A DNA stretch of 49,345 nt. Source: Bacteroides sp. CAG:927 (GTDB lineage: Bacteria > Bacteroidota > Bacteroidia > Bacteroidales > Muribaculaceae). Under the pieces are notes generated by a model, which did not search any database, was not told the DNA's origin, and saw only the letters and a program-made list of their open reading frames with translations. Both the position numbers and the translations under genes were made by a program. Position 1 is the first letter of the stretch. The number at the start of each line of letters is the position of its first letter. Location: NCBI GenBank assembly GCA_000431155.1, contig HF985622.1, positions 1 to 49,345 of the forward strand, read 5' to 3'. This document shows positions 1-8,750 of the stretch, in pieces.

Positions 1-2
1 CC

Positions 3-37
3 GGCCGCGACAGGACATCCTGCCGCGGCCTTTTTTT
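3..37 (+). terminator. Rho-independent terminator of a gene upstream of the window
   Basis: A GGCCGCG arm pairs with CGCGGCC, with an inner CAGGA/TCCTG stem, and is followed directly by seven T residues at 31-37. This is a strong intrinsic terminator for + strand transcription entering from outside the window. It insulates the next gene, which has its own promoter box. Confidence 0.9.
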
Positions 38-103
38 GTACCATGCTCCGTGCTGTGGTATAAGTTTTTAGGATTTTGGCACGGATGATATTGATTATAT
101 TGC

Positions 104-111
104 TATCTTTG
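104..111 (+). promoter_or_regulatory. -7 promoter box (TATCTTTG) of the Sua5/YrdC operon
   Basis: TATCTTTG matches the Bacteroidota sigma-AB -7 consensus TAnnTTTG. A TTTG at 75-78 lies 25 bp upstream, longer than the usual 19-21 bp, so the -33 element is weak or absent. Transcription would begin near 118, leaving a leader of about 20 nt before the GTG start at 140. Confidence 0.6.
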
Positions 112-139
112 TAGTTCAGATATGTAGAATTCTCTTGCA

Positions 140-718
140 GTGGTTAGTTTTGAGCAGGACATAGAAAATGCTACCCGAGTGCTTATGGATGGCGGTATTA
201 TACTTTACCCGACCGATACGGTATGGGGCATAGGATGCGATGCCCGTTGTTCTGATGCTGTGAGGCGAATCTACGAGCTTAAACGCCGGTCCGATAGCAA
301 GGCTATGATATCGCTCGTGGCCGATTTTGAAATGCTTGCCCATTATGTGGGTAGCAAAGGGGTTGATGCCTATAAAAAAGTGTCGGCTCAATTTCCCAAG
401 CCTGTTACTTTGATTTTTCCGACAGTTGCCGAAGTGTGCAGCGATTTGTTGGCTGAGAACGGAAGTTGTGGCATAAGAGTGACGAATGAACGATATTCCG
501 GCGCATTGTGCCGACATATTGACGGCGCTTTGGTCTCCACTTCGGCTAATGTCAGTGGTGAGCCTACTCCACGGTTTTTCAGCGACATTTCTCCTTACAT
601 ATGTGATGGGGTGGATTATGTGGCCTCCTATCGCAGAGATGATTCCGTCGGACACGAATCATCGGCCGTTGTGCTCCTTGATCCGGTTAATAATGACTTG
701 AAAGTTTTACGTAAATGA
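140..718 (+). CDS. Sua5/YciO/YrdC/YwlC family protein, probable L-threonylcarbamoyladenylate synthase
   Basis: A 192-residue single-domain protein. Family members use threonine, bicarbonate and ATP to make threonylcarbamoyl-AMP, the precursor of the t6A modification of ANN-decoding tRNAs, in the cytoplasm. Visible features are the N-terminal ILYPTDTVWGIGCDA segment, the basic KRRSDSK loop, the GIRVT strand and the STSANVSGEPTP motif, all typical of the YrdC double-stranded-RNA-binding-like fold. It lacks the C-terminal Sua5 domain, so it is the short TsaC/YciO type. The start is GTG at 140; no in-frame ATG lies close by. The stop overlaps the next gene by 4 bp (ATGA), implying translational coupling. 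Bacteroidota often carry more than one YrdC-family protein, so it could be a YciO-type paralogue rather than the t6A enzyme itself. Confidence 0.85.
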   Translation: MVSFEQDIENATRVLMDGGIILYPTDTVWGIGCDARCSDAVRRIYELKRRSDSKAMISLVADFEMLAHYVGSKGVDAYKKVSAQFPKPVTLIFPTVAEVCSDLLAENGSCGIRVTNERYSGALCRHIDGALVSTSANVSGEPTPRFFSDISPYICDGVDYVASYRRDDSVGHESSAVVLLDPVNNDLKVLRK

Positions 719-2133
719 CAATAGATTCATCTCAGCGCATAAAATACATTCTCTGTGACTTTTTTGCCACAGAAATTGCTGTATTGCTTTTTGATATCTA
801 TCGTTATTTTGTGCAGGAGAGTGTGAATCACGATTTCGTGACACTTGGCGATTATCTCGGATTCAAGATGCTTGTTCTGGGTCAGGTATTTATCCCTCTG
901 ATGATGATGGCTCTTTACTATCTCTCAGGCTATTACAACAAGATGTTTGTCAAATCGCGTATAAGTGAATTGATAACCACATTCAAAACAGCATTCTTCG
1001 GTACACTGATAGTTTTCTTTGTGCAGCTCATAAATGATTTATCAAGCGACCGCATTCATGATTACATGCTGTTTTTCATGCTGTTTGGCTTGTTGTTCGT
1101 GCTCGTTTACATCCCCCGTGTGATTATCACCTCCCGCTCCCTGAGACGCGTGCGTGAGGAGAAGCTGTCTTTTCCTTCCATAGTAATTGGATTCGGATAT
1201 ATTGAGGGCCTAAGGGAAAAACTCGTATCAATTCAGCACACTACAGGAATCCGGGCCGTGGCATATGTTGACGGGTCGTCTGACGCAACCTTCCGTATTG
1301 ACAACTGCCGGCGCATTGATGAATCGCAGCTTATTGACTCTATAAATAAATTGGGGGTGCGCAATGTGGTTATCTTTCAGCACCCCGATGGCCTTGAGGC
1401 CACTTTACCGGTCATACACACCCTGTTGCCCACCGATGTGGCAGTATATCTCATGTCTCCGCAATCTGACATGCTGATGTCGCGCACCAAGCTTAGTAAC
1501 GTGACAGGAGAACCCCTTATTGAGGTGTCTTGTACTCAGATGCCACAGAGTACTTTGAATATCAAGCGTGTCAGTGACATAATGGTATCTGTGTTTGCAC
1601 TCATTGTGCTGGCATTGCCCATGTGTTTTATTGCTTTGGCAGTTAAGCTTGATTCAAACGGACCCGTTATTTATCGTCAAAAACGTATCGGATTCCGCCG
1701 CAAGCCGTTTTATATACTCAAGTTTCGCACCATGCGCACCGATGCCGAATCCTCCGGTACACCTTTGTTATCAACAAAAAATGACAGTCGTATAACCAAG
1801 GTAGGGCGTGTGCTTAGAAAATATCGTCTTGACGAGCTTCCCCAGTTCCTCAATGTGGCGCGAGGCGACATGTCAATAGTCGGCCCAAGGCCCGAAAGAG
1901 AATATTTCATAGATCAGATAGTGCAGCGGGCACCCTTCTATACCCTTCTTCATCAGGTGCGCCCGGGTATCACCTCATGGGGCATGGTGAAATACGGATA
2001 TGCCACTTCCGTTGACCAGATGGTTGAGCGTTTGCGCTACGATCTATTGTATATAGAGAATATATCGTTTGCTGTGGATATGAAGATTATACTCCATACT
2101 GCCGTAACTGTTATTTCAGGAAAAGGATTATGA
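715..2133 (+). CDS. Polyprenyl glycosylphosphotransferase (WbaP/WcaJ-type sugar transferase)
   Basis: A 472-residue inner-membrane protein. The family transfers a sugar-1-phosphate from a nucleotide sugar to undecaprenyl phosphate, the first step in making a capsule, exopolysaccharide or O-antigen repeat. About four hydrophobic helices lie in residues 10-150, followed by a soluble CoA-binding-like region, then the bacterial sugar transferase domain from about residue 282. That domain shows the re-entrant hydrophobic helix, GPVIYRQKRIG, ILKFRTMRTDAE, LRKYRLDELPQFLNV and GDMSIVGPRPE, the conserved catalytic core. It overlaps its neighbours by 4 bp on both sides. No other polysaccharide gene is adjacent, so the glycan it starts is unknown. 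The donor sugar cannot be told from the sequence. Confidence 0.92.
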   Translation: MTIDSSQRIKYILCDFFATEIAVLLFDIYRYFVQESVNHDFVTLGDYLGFKMLVLGQVFIPLMMMALYYLSGYYNKMFVKSRISELITTFKTAFFGTLIVFFVQLINDLSSDRIHDYMLFFMLFGLLFVLVYIPRVIITSRSLRRVREEKLSFPSIVIGFGYIEGLREKLVSIQHTTGIRAVAYVDGSSDATFRIDNCRRIDESQLIDSINKLGVRNVVIFQHPDGLEATLPVIHTLLPTDVAVYLMSPQSDMLMSRTKLSNVTGEPLIEVSCTQMPQSTLNIKRVSDIMVSVFALIVLALPMCFIALAVKLDSNGPVIYRQKRIGFRRKPFYILKFRTMRTDAESSGTPLLSTKNDSRITKVGRVLRKYRLDELPQFLNVARGDMSIVGPRPEREYFIDQIVQRAPFYTLLHQVRPGITSWGMVKYGYATSVDQMVERLRYDLLYIENISFAVDMKIILHTAVTVISGKGL

Positions 2134-3938
2134 ATCGTAATACTACATCCTATCATATACCACGCACACTGCATAATTTCTTCATGTCAATTGTGCTGTG
2201 GCGTGAAAAGCACATCAAGGAAAAGAGTTTTGTGATTGTGCTCTCGCTCATAGTGGGCATTTTGGGCGGTTTCGCCGCTTTGATATTGAAAGGACTGATA
2301 CATGTTATATCTCAATTTCTGACATCCTATTTGAGCACTACACATGGCAACTGGCTCTTCTTTATCTATCCTGCATTAGGTATTTTCATAACCGTGCTTT
2401 TTGTGCGCTATGTGGTGCGCGACAATATTTCACACGGTGTAACCAAAGTGTTATATGCCATATCGCAAAACAAAAGCCGGTTGAAACGCCACAACACATG
2501 GACTTCCATACTTGCAAGTGCTGTGACAATAGGCTTTGGAGGTTCAGTGGGAGCCGAAGGTCCGATAGTTTATTCCGGTGCTGCTATTGGATCCACCGTC
2601 GGTCAGGCATTTCGCATGTCGCCCCGAGTACTCATGATAATGGTGGGTTGTGGGGCTGCGGCGGGTATTGCCGGAATATTCAAGGCACCTATCGCCGGAA
2701 TGCTTTTTACGCTTGAGGTGCTGATGATTGACCTCACTACGGTTTCCATAATGCCGTTGCTTATATCAAGTATCACGGCTGCTACAGTATCATACGCTCT
2801 TACGGGCTATAATGTGGAATTTTTCTTTGTGCAAAGTGAGGCTTTTGCCACCACTCGCATACCTTATGTGGTGCTTCTTGGCGCATTCTGCGGGCTTGTA
2901 TCGTTATACTTTACAAAGGTGATGAATATGATGGAGAATGTGTTTAAGCGCATGCATTCCCATTTCAAAAAATATATTTGCGGAGCGTTGCTGCTGTCAT
3001 GTCTCATATTCCTTTTCCCGCCACTTTATGGCGAGGGCTACACTGCCATTATTGATTTGTTAGGGGGCAATGTGTCCGGTATAGTCAACGGTTCTATATT
3101 TTATGCCGACAGAGAATCCGTCGGGTTCATCGCCATTTTTGTGGCCCTTATCATCCTTGCCAAAGCGTTTGCCACATCCGCTACCAATGGCGCCGGTGGC
3201 GTGGGCGGCACATTTGCGCCGTCGCTATATGTAGGCTGTTTGTCAGGATTTTTGTTTGCCTATGTCATAAATCATGTGTTCGGTCTTGATCTTTCGGTCA
3301 AGAATTTTGCGTTGATGGGCATGGCCGGTGTGATGAGCGGTGTAATGCATGCTCCTCTTATGGGCATATTCCTCACGGCGGAACTGACCGGTGGCTATGA
3401 GCTGTTTCTCCCTCTGCTTATTGTATCTACGCTTTCCTATGGCACTATAAAATTGTTTGAGCCTTATAGCATCTATGCTATGCGTCTGGCGCAGCGCGGC
3501 GAATTACTTACCCATCACAAAGACAAGGCTGTGCTCACACTGTTGAAAATTAATAGTGTGATAGAAAATGATTTTGTGCCGGTGCGTCCTGACATGAGTC
3601 TTAAGCAGATGGTGGATGTGATCTCTAAATCCAATCGCAATCTCTTTCCGGTAATTGGCGACAATGGCGAATTCCTTGGCGTAGTGCTTTTGGACGAAAT
3701 TCGCAATATCATGTTCCGTCCTGACTTGTATAGGCGCATGTTTGTATATGAATTCATGAGCACACCTCCCGCTCAGATTGAAATCAGCGAAAACATGGAG
3801 CAGGTAATGAAAACATTTGACTCCACGGGAGCATGGAACCTTCCGGTAGTGAACGAAGGAAAATATGTGGGGTTCGTGTCCAAATCCAAGATATTCAATA
3901 GCTATCGCCGTGTGCTTCGCCACTATAGCGAAGATTAA
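2130..3938 (+). CDS. ClC-family chloride channel or Cl-/H+ antiporter with C-terminal CBS pair
   Basis: A 602-residue membrane protein. ClC proteins move chloride across the membrane, in bacteria often in exchange for protons, which helps in acid stress. The filter motifs are visible: GGSVGAEGP with the likely gating glutamate at residue 143, GIAGIFKAPIAGMLF, and TNGAGGVGGTFAPSL (GGxFxP). The first filter motif, normally GSGIP, is not obvious; NISHGV stands near that place. After about ten hydrophobic segments come two CBS repeats (about residues 480-535 and 540-598), which usually sense nucleotides. It starts inside the stop of the sugar transferase gene (ATGA overlap). Whether it is a channel or an exchanger cannot be decided by eye. 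Confidence 0.93.
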   Translation: MNRNTTSYHIPRTLHNFFMSIVLWREKHIKEKSFVIVLSLIVGILGGFAALILKGLIHVISQFLTSYLSTTHGNWLFFIYPALGIFITVLFVRYVVRDNISHGVTKVLYAISQNKSRLKRHNTWTSILASAVTIGFGGSVGAEGPIVYSGAAIGSTVGQAFRMSPRVLMIMVGCGAAAGIAGIFKAPIAGMLFTLEVLMIDLTTVSIMPLLISSITAATVSYALTGYNVEFFFVQSEAFATTRIPYVVLLGAFCGLVSLYFTKVMNMMENVFKRMHSHFKKYICGALLLSCLIFLFPPLYGEGYTAIIDLLGGNVSGIVNGSIFYADRESVGFIAIFVALIILAKAFATSATNGAGGVGGTFAPSLYVGCLSGFLFAYVINHVFGLDLSVKNFALMGMAGVMSGVMHAPLMGIFLTAELTGGYELFLPLLIVSTLSYGTIKLFEPYSIYAMRLAQRGELLTHHKDKAVLTLLKINSVIENDFVPVRPDMSLKQMVDVISKSNRNLFPVIGDNGEFLGVVLLDEIRNIMFRPDLYRRMFVYEFMSTPPAQIEISENMEQVMKTFDSTGAWNLPVVNEGKYVGFVSKSKIFNSYRRVLRHYSED

Positions 3939-3965
3939 CGCCGAAGGCATCTCTGCCCCCGGCGT
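3938..3965. terminator. Possible terminator hairpin between convergent genes
   Basis: ACGCCG at 3938-3943 pairs with CGGCGT at 3960-3965, and GGCA/TGCC can form an inner stem. It lies in the 88-bp gap between the ClC gene (+) and the antiporter (-). There is no clear T run on either side, so it may be a weak or Rho-assisted terminator, or only an RNA 3'-end hairpin. Confidence 0.35.
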
Positions 3966-4026
3966 GTAATCCCTGTAAGATATTTCGTATATTAATTCGT
4001 CTCTTACGTATAACTGCACCGTAAAT

Positions 4027-5643
4027 TTACATGTGCTTTTCTGTAGCGTGGCGGGAAATAGCGTTGGTTTCTGCATGATCCACTTCCTGTTCGGTAGGCT
4101 CATAGCCTGTTTGCCATTTGGAGGTTTCCCATGGCTTGCGACCCTCTATCTGCCAGTCAAAAGGATAGAAGTGGGCATCAGGATTACGCCATGACGGTTT
4201 GCGGCGCGCATAAACAACCAGCGGCAAAGCCACAAAGATTGCAACACCGAGAATCAGTATGCTGATATAGACAACCGGACTGCCGGTTGAAATCTGCGAC
4301 GGTGGCAGATAGCTCAATACCAGTGCGAGCAGTGCTGAGCTCATACCAAGAATAGTAACAATCCATTTGCCGAAGTTACCGCCGGGCACTTTAAATCCAC
4401 GTTGTTTGTTGGGCTGCGTGCGGCGTAAACGCAGAAAAGCTCCGTAAATCATCAGTACCATAATCAGATATATAATAGTGGCCATCTGTGACATTATCTG
4501 ATAGGCTGATTCAACAGTTGGCAACACAAGCAGAACCAATGTGAGTATGGTCACGAACACGCCCTCTACCCACAGTACCGGTTTATTGACCCCGTTTTTG
4601 TTTACAATCTGCATGGAGCGTGGCAAATAGCCTGACTGTGCAACCGCCATTAGACCGGTAGCAGGACCGGTAACAAGTGCGCTTACCTGACCTATCACAC
4701 CGAACATTATGAACACGGCCATGACATTTCCGAGCCACGGCAGCCCGAAGCTTGCCCAAAGTGCATTATATGTCACAAGTAGCGATTGCAGCAGATCGAT
4801 ATTTTCAGTGGGTACCACTTCGCCTATCACAAGTGTGCCAAGACAGTAAACAACCACTATAATAACTACGGCAATCAGCACCGAGCGAGGATATTCGCGA
4901 GCTGGGTCTCTCATGTCGTTAATGTGTACCGCCTGAATCTCCATGCCGCCATAAAACAGAAAAATTGAGGCGGCCAACACAACGGTGCTCATATGTGAGA
5001 AGTCAGGTAAAAATGGCATTTCTTTGAGCATTATAGGTTTGCCGCAAAGCCAATAGACAACGCCTAACACTATCAGAAGTGCTCCCGGAATTATTGTACC
5101 CCACAAACCTCCAAGCGTAGAAAGTTTGTTGGCCATCTTTTGTCCTCGGAATGAATTGAATGTCGCTGCCCAGTAAATCACCATGGCTATGACAAGAGTA
5201 TATATCTTGTTTGAAGCAAGTGCTTGGTCAAAGCTCTCGGGCCAGAAAATGTAGGCCAAAGATGCAGCTCCGAACATAAGCACCGTAGGAAACCAGATTA
5301 CGATTGTTTGCCATTCAAGATACATAGCCGTCCATCCCCAGCGCGGGCCGAAAGCTTCCGATACCCAGCGATATAGACCACCGGTACGTGTATAGGTTGA
5401 AGCCAACTCAGCGCACACAAGCGAGAATGGCACCAGAAATACTATTGCGGCAAAAATATAATAGAAGATTGACTGCACTCCGAATTTGGCTTCGGATGGC
5501 AAACCGCGTAGGCTCAGAATCGAGGTGACAATCAGGATGGCCATTGCTATCATGGTCAGCGAGCCTTTGGCGGTAGAAACGATTTTTTTGCGTCCCGACA
5601 TGGTTGTTGATGTCTCGGGAACATGTCTGGTTATCGTTTTCAT
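4027..5643 (-). CDS. APC-superfamily amino acid antiporter, GadC-like (second copy)
   Basis: A 538-residue protein with about twelve hydrophobic segments. By family (glutamate:GABA antiporter-like, APC superfamily) it should exchange an extracellular amino acid for its decarboxylation product. Similarity to E. coli GadC can be traced through the CAELASTY-TGGLYRWVSEAFGPRWGW region, the LPDFS segment, the HINDMRDPAREYPRS loop, the GPATGLMAVAQSGYLP and NKNGVNKP segments, and FKVPGG. The hydrophilic C-terminal tail (about residues 482-538) contains FYPFDWQIEGRKP, SKW and GYEPTEQEV, and is nearly shared with the paralogue at 7054-8634; in GadC the corresponding tail closes the pore at neutral pH. 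It is the last gene of the decarboxylase cluster, 114 bp after the MFS gene. ATG start at 5643; a second ATG lies 14 codons in. Substrate unknown. Confidence 0.88.
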   Translation of the reverse strand: MKTITRHVPETSTTMSGRKKIVSTAKGSLTMIAMAILIVTSILSLRGLPSEAKFGVQSIFYYIFAAIVFLVPFSLVCAELASTYTRTGGLYRWVSEAFGPRWGWTAMYLEWQTIVIWFPTVLMFGAASLAYIFWPESFDQALASNKIYTLVIAMVIYWAATFNSFRGQKMANKLSTLGGLWGTIIPGALLIVLGVVYWLCGKPIMLKEMPFLPDFSHMSTVVLAASIFLFYGGMEIQAVHINDMRDPAREYPRSVLIAVVIIVVVYCLGTLVIGEVVPTENIDLLQSLLVTYNALWASFGLPWLGNVMAVFIMFGVIGQVSALVTGPATGLMAVAQSGYLPRSMQIVNKNGVNKPVLWVEGVFVTILTLVLLVLPTVESAYQIMSQMATIIYLIMVLMIYGAFLRLRRTQPNKQRGFKVPGGNFGKWIVTILGMSSALLALVLSYLPPSQISTGSPVVYISILILGVAIFVALPLVVYARRKPSWRNPDAHFYPFDWQIEGRKPWETSKWQTGYEPTEQEVDHAETNAISRHATEKHM

Positions 5644-5757
5644 TTATTGATTATTTTGCAGGCTTAATTAAATAAATAAAATTATTTCTGTCGTTTTTTA
5701 TGGTGGGAAGGCGTTAAGTCTGGTTATGTTGTTCACAAAATATGATTGTCTAATGCT

Positions 5758-7026
5758 TTATACAAATTCGTTGCTCATGCGGAATGTGAATGTCTTGCGC
5801 CTGAGTACTACAACGACTGCGAAAAGCATAGTGAGAGCAAAATTGAGAATAAACGGAAAATGGTTGCTCTTAGTCCCGATAATATCACGAAAAAAATCAA
5901 TGACAAAAGGTGTCATAGCAACAGCTATGTAATTTACAGACAGAACTATTGCCAGCGAGAGAGTTGACTTGCGGCCATCTGTAACCGTGTAGGTGGCTTT
6001 ATCATAAATCACGGGCTGGAACACTCCATAGCCGAATCCCATCAACACTGCGGCCACATAGAGCATGATGTGCTCGCTGGCCATAGACATCAGCAGTAAA
6101 CCAGCAGCGATGGATACAGCTGCAAGCAATGATGTACGTTGTCCCAGAAGTTTGATGACATAAGGGAGTATGAAGCCGGGCAGAAACACTGCGAGATAAA
6201 ATAGTGCTGTAACGGTTCCGGTGATGTCACTGCTTAGGTGGTCTTCCTGAATGAGGAACGGAAGATAATAGGAAATGACAGACACGGTATAGGTGACGAA
6301 AGCGTAAAGCCCTAAGAGTCCCATAATACGCCCGACAATGAATCCCTTGCATATCTTCTCGCCCGGTTTCGGTGTCCCGACCTCAGGCATTGATTCCGTC
6401 TGTGTCAAATCTGCTCCAGCCGGAATGCTGTTCATCTTTACTGAAGCCGTTGGATTGACATTGCGCACAAACAATATCAAAGCAAGTGGTATGATTGGAA
6501 TCAAATAAACCAGAAAAGGCGTGTGCCAGTTGCCGTGATTGAGCCATCCTACCGCAAAAGTGGCTGCTACAAGGGCCATATTAGAGATGCCACTCTTTAT
6601 ACCAAGCTGCTGCATGCGATACTTTCCCGAAAACGTGTCTGCTATAAGCCCTGCAGCCAAGGGGATGACAAGCCCGCATCCACATCCTAACAAGCAACTT
6701 GTAGCAATGAGCATCGGCATGCTTTCAGCGAAGAAATACAGTATGCCTGCAACAAGATATATGGCCAAACCTATAACGACTATTCGGACCTTATCCTTTG
6801 ATTCGGATAGCTTACCAGAGAAAAGAACGAAAGGTATTATCAGCAAGTTTGGCAATACTGTAAGTAACTGAATCTCAAGGTCGCCTACATGAGGGAAAAT
6901 CTTGTCAAGATTACCCAACATAGGACTCACGGCCAACCCCGGAAGGTTGACCACCAGCGAAATCGACCATATTGCCAGCAGAGCCGGCAATGTGATCGAT
7001 CCATTTCCTGTGGGTATTCGAATCAT
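5758..7026 (-). CDS. MFS transporter, drug/metabolite efflux type (DHA1-like)
   Basis: A 422-residue major facilitator protein with about twelve hydrophobic helices and a hydrophilic central loop (about residues 195-230) between the two halves. Helix 2 is followed by LFSGKLSESKDKVR, the position of the MFS motif A loop, though the motif is degenerate. The gene begins 27 bp after the first GadC-like antiporter, so the two are probably co-transcribed. By context it may export the amine made by the decarboxylase, or import its precursor, but the MFS family is too broad to assign a substrate. No signal peptide and no truncation are seen. Confidence 0.85.
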   Translation of the reverse strand: MIRIPTGNGSITLPALLAIWSISLVVNLPGLAVSPMLGNLDKIFPHVGDLEIQLLTVLPNLLIIPFVLFSGKLSESKDKVRIVVIGLAIYLVAGILYFFAESMPMLIATSCLLGCGCGLVIPLAAGLIADTFSGKYRMQQLGIKSGISNMALVAATFAVGWLNHGNWHTPFLVYLIPIIPLALILFVRNVNPTASVKMNSIPAGADLTQTESMPEVGTPKPGEKICKGFIVGRIMGLLGLYAFVTYTVSVISYYLPFLIQEDHLSSDITGTVTALFYLAVFLPGFILPYVIKLLGQRTSLLAAVSIAAGLLLMSMASEHIMLYVAAVLMGFGYGVFQPVIYDKATYTVTDGRKSTLSLAIVLSVNYIAVAMTPFVIDFFRDIIGTKSNHFPFILNFALTMLFAVVVVLRRKTFTFRMSNEFV

Positions 7027-7053
7027 AATGAAAGGTGTTTATACCGTTATTTC

Positions 7054-8634
7054 TTACGAACTGATTTGATTCTCACGCTCTATTGCCGACTTCACTTCTT
7101 CTTCGGTGGGCTGATAGCCTGACGGCCATTTTGATATTTCGTCAGGTTTACGCCCTTCTATCTGCCAATCGAATGGATAGAAATCGGTGCCGGAATCACG
7201 CCATGATTTCTTGCGTTTGCTATATATGATTAGAGGTAACGCTATGAATACTGCAACACCCAGTATAAGGATGCCGACATACATGACCGGGCTCCCTGTT
7301 TTGATTTGTGTAGGTGGTACAAAACTGAGAATTCCTGCAACAGTAGCTCCGAGAATGCCCAGTGCGGAAACGAACCACATGCCGAAGCGGCCGCCTGGAA
7401 CACGAAATCCGCGACATTTGTTTGGAGCAGTACGACGCAGACGGATAAAAGCGACATAAATCATCACCACCATAATCAGGTAGATGATGGTCGACATCTG
7501 ACTCAATATCTGATATGCGGATTCAACAGAAGGAAGCAATACAAGTACAAGCGACAGTATTGTCACGATGGCTGCCTGAATGTAGAGAATGGTTGTCTGT
7601 ACCCCGTTTTTGTTGGTATGCTGTAGAGACTTGGGCAGATAACCGGCTTTTCCAACTGCAAGTAAACCGGTGGAAGGTCCTGCGATGACAGCGCTGACTT
7701 GACCGAGAACACCAAAAGTGATGAGGACAGCCATGACATTGCCTAACCATGGCGCACCGATTGCAGTCCAGAGGTCATTATATGCCACAAGAAGACTCTG
7801 TAGCAGATTTATCTTGCTTTCAGGTATTACGACGCCGATGGCCAATGTGCCGGCTACGAAGATTGCGAGGATAATGACAACTGCGATGAGAACCGATTTT
7901 GGAAAATCACGCGAGGGATTCTTCATTCCGGGAACATGAACTGCCTGAATTTCCATGCCGGCATAGAAAAGAAATATACTTGCCGCAAGCACAATCGTGC
8001 CAAACTGTTCGAAATCTGGCCAGAACGGTTTGTCAAGAGGAAGATTTATTGTTTTGCCCATAAGCACATATACCACACCCATCACGATGAGAACGGCAGC
8101 CGGGATAATAGTGCCGCATAGACCACCGAGGGTACTGAGCTTGTTGGCATACTTCATGCCTCGGAAATTATTGAAAGTGCATACCCAATACACACCCAAC
8201 ACAATCAGGAGGGTATATATACGGTTTCCGGCCAGTTTGGCATCAAAGGCCTCAGGCCAAAAAACATATGCCAGAGATACGGCTCCGAACATGAGCACGG
8301 CCGGGAACCAAATTACAACCATTTGCCAGTCAAGGTACATGCTCAACCATCCCGCACGTGTGCCAAAAGCTTCGGAAACCCAACGGAACACACCGCCCGA
8401 TTGTGTATATGTGGAAGCAAGTTCGGCACACACGAGAGCATATGGCACAAGAAAAACAAGCGCGGCAAAAACATAATAGAATATGGATGTGAGACCGAAT
8501 TCGGCCTGTGAGGCGAGCCCACGCATGCTTACGATAGTTGTTACAATCATAATGGCCATAGCCATCATGGTTAGTTGCTTGCCCCCCGACGGGTGGGTCT
8601 GGGGAGTTATCTCTTTCAATTTATTATCAGCCAT
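7054..8634 (-). CDS. APC-superfamily amino acid antiporter, GadC-like (first copy)
   Basis: A 526-residue antiporter from the ATG at 8634 (MADNKLKEI). A longer reading to 8685 adds 17 residues that run back through the intergenic spacer toward the palindrome at 8671-8698, so the shorter start is preferred. It has about twelve hydrophobic helices and GadC-type landmarks: the CAELASTYTQSGGVFRWVSE region, HVPGMKNPSRDFPKS, GPSTGLLAVGKAGYLPK, NKNGVQT and FRVPGG. Its C-terminal tail (about residues 475-526) shares FYPFDWQIEGRKP, SKW and GYQPTEEEV with the paralogue downstream. The most economical role is exchange of the substrate of the upstream decarboxylase for its amine product. Most aligned positions are identical between the two copies by eye, pointing to duplication within the locus. 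Confidence 0.9.
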   Translation of the reverse strand: MADNKLKEITPQTHPSGGKQLTMMAMAIMIVTTIVSMRGLASQAEFGLTSIFYYVFAALVFLVPYALVCAELASTYTQSGGVFRWVSEAFGTRAGWLSMYLDWQMVVIWFPAVLMFGAVSLAYVFWPEAFDAKLAGNRIYTLLIVLGVYWVCTFNNFRGMKYANKLSTLGGLCGTIIPAAVLIVMGVVYVLMGKTINLPLDKPFWPDFEQFGTIVLAASIFLFYAGMEIQAVHVPGMKNPSRDFPKSVLIAVVIILAIFVAGTLAIGVVIPESKINLLQSLLVAYNDLWTAIGAPWLGNVMAVLITFGVLGQVSAVIAGPSTGLLAVGKAGYLPKSLQHTNKNGVQTTILYIQAAIVTILSLVLVLLPSVESAYQILSQMSTIIYLIMVVMIYVAFIRLRRTAPNKCRGFRVPGGRFGMWFVSALGILGATVAGILSFVPPTQIKTGSPVMYVGILILGVAVFIALPLIIYSKRKKSWRDSGTDFYPFDWQIEGRKPDEISKWPSGYQPTEEEVKSAIERENQISS

Positions 8635-8670
8635 AGAGGTAAAACTTATTATATGTAGAACATAAAGGAA

Positions 8671-8698
8671 GTCGGTACCGGACATGTCCGGTACCGAC
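8671..8698. repeat. Perfect 28-bp palindrome between decarboxylase and antiporter genes
   Basis: The half-site GTCGGTACCGGACA is followed at once by its exact reverse complement. As RNA it would fold into a very stable hairpin with a minimal loop. It sits in the 116-bp spacer after the decarboxylase stop (8751) and before the antiporter ATG (8634). The - strand sequence after it (CTTCCTTTATG) has no T run, so it is not a classical terminator. It may be an mRNA processing or stability element that sets the enzyme:transporter ratio, or a protein-binding operator. Confidence 0.8.
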
Positions 8699-8750
8699 CC
8701 CCGGTTAACTCTAATTTTAAACCGTCATCAATAGATGTTGTGACTGAGTG

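Noticed and set aside
3504..4103. 199-residue ORF on the - strand across the end of the ClC gene
   Set aside because: It is antisense to the CBS domains and overlaps the antiporter gene; composition is unlike a real protein.
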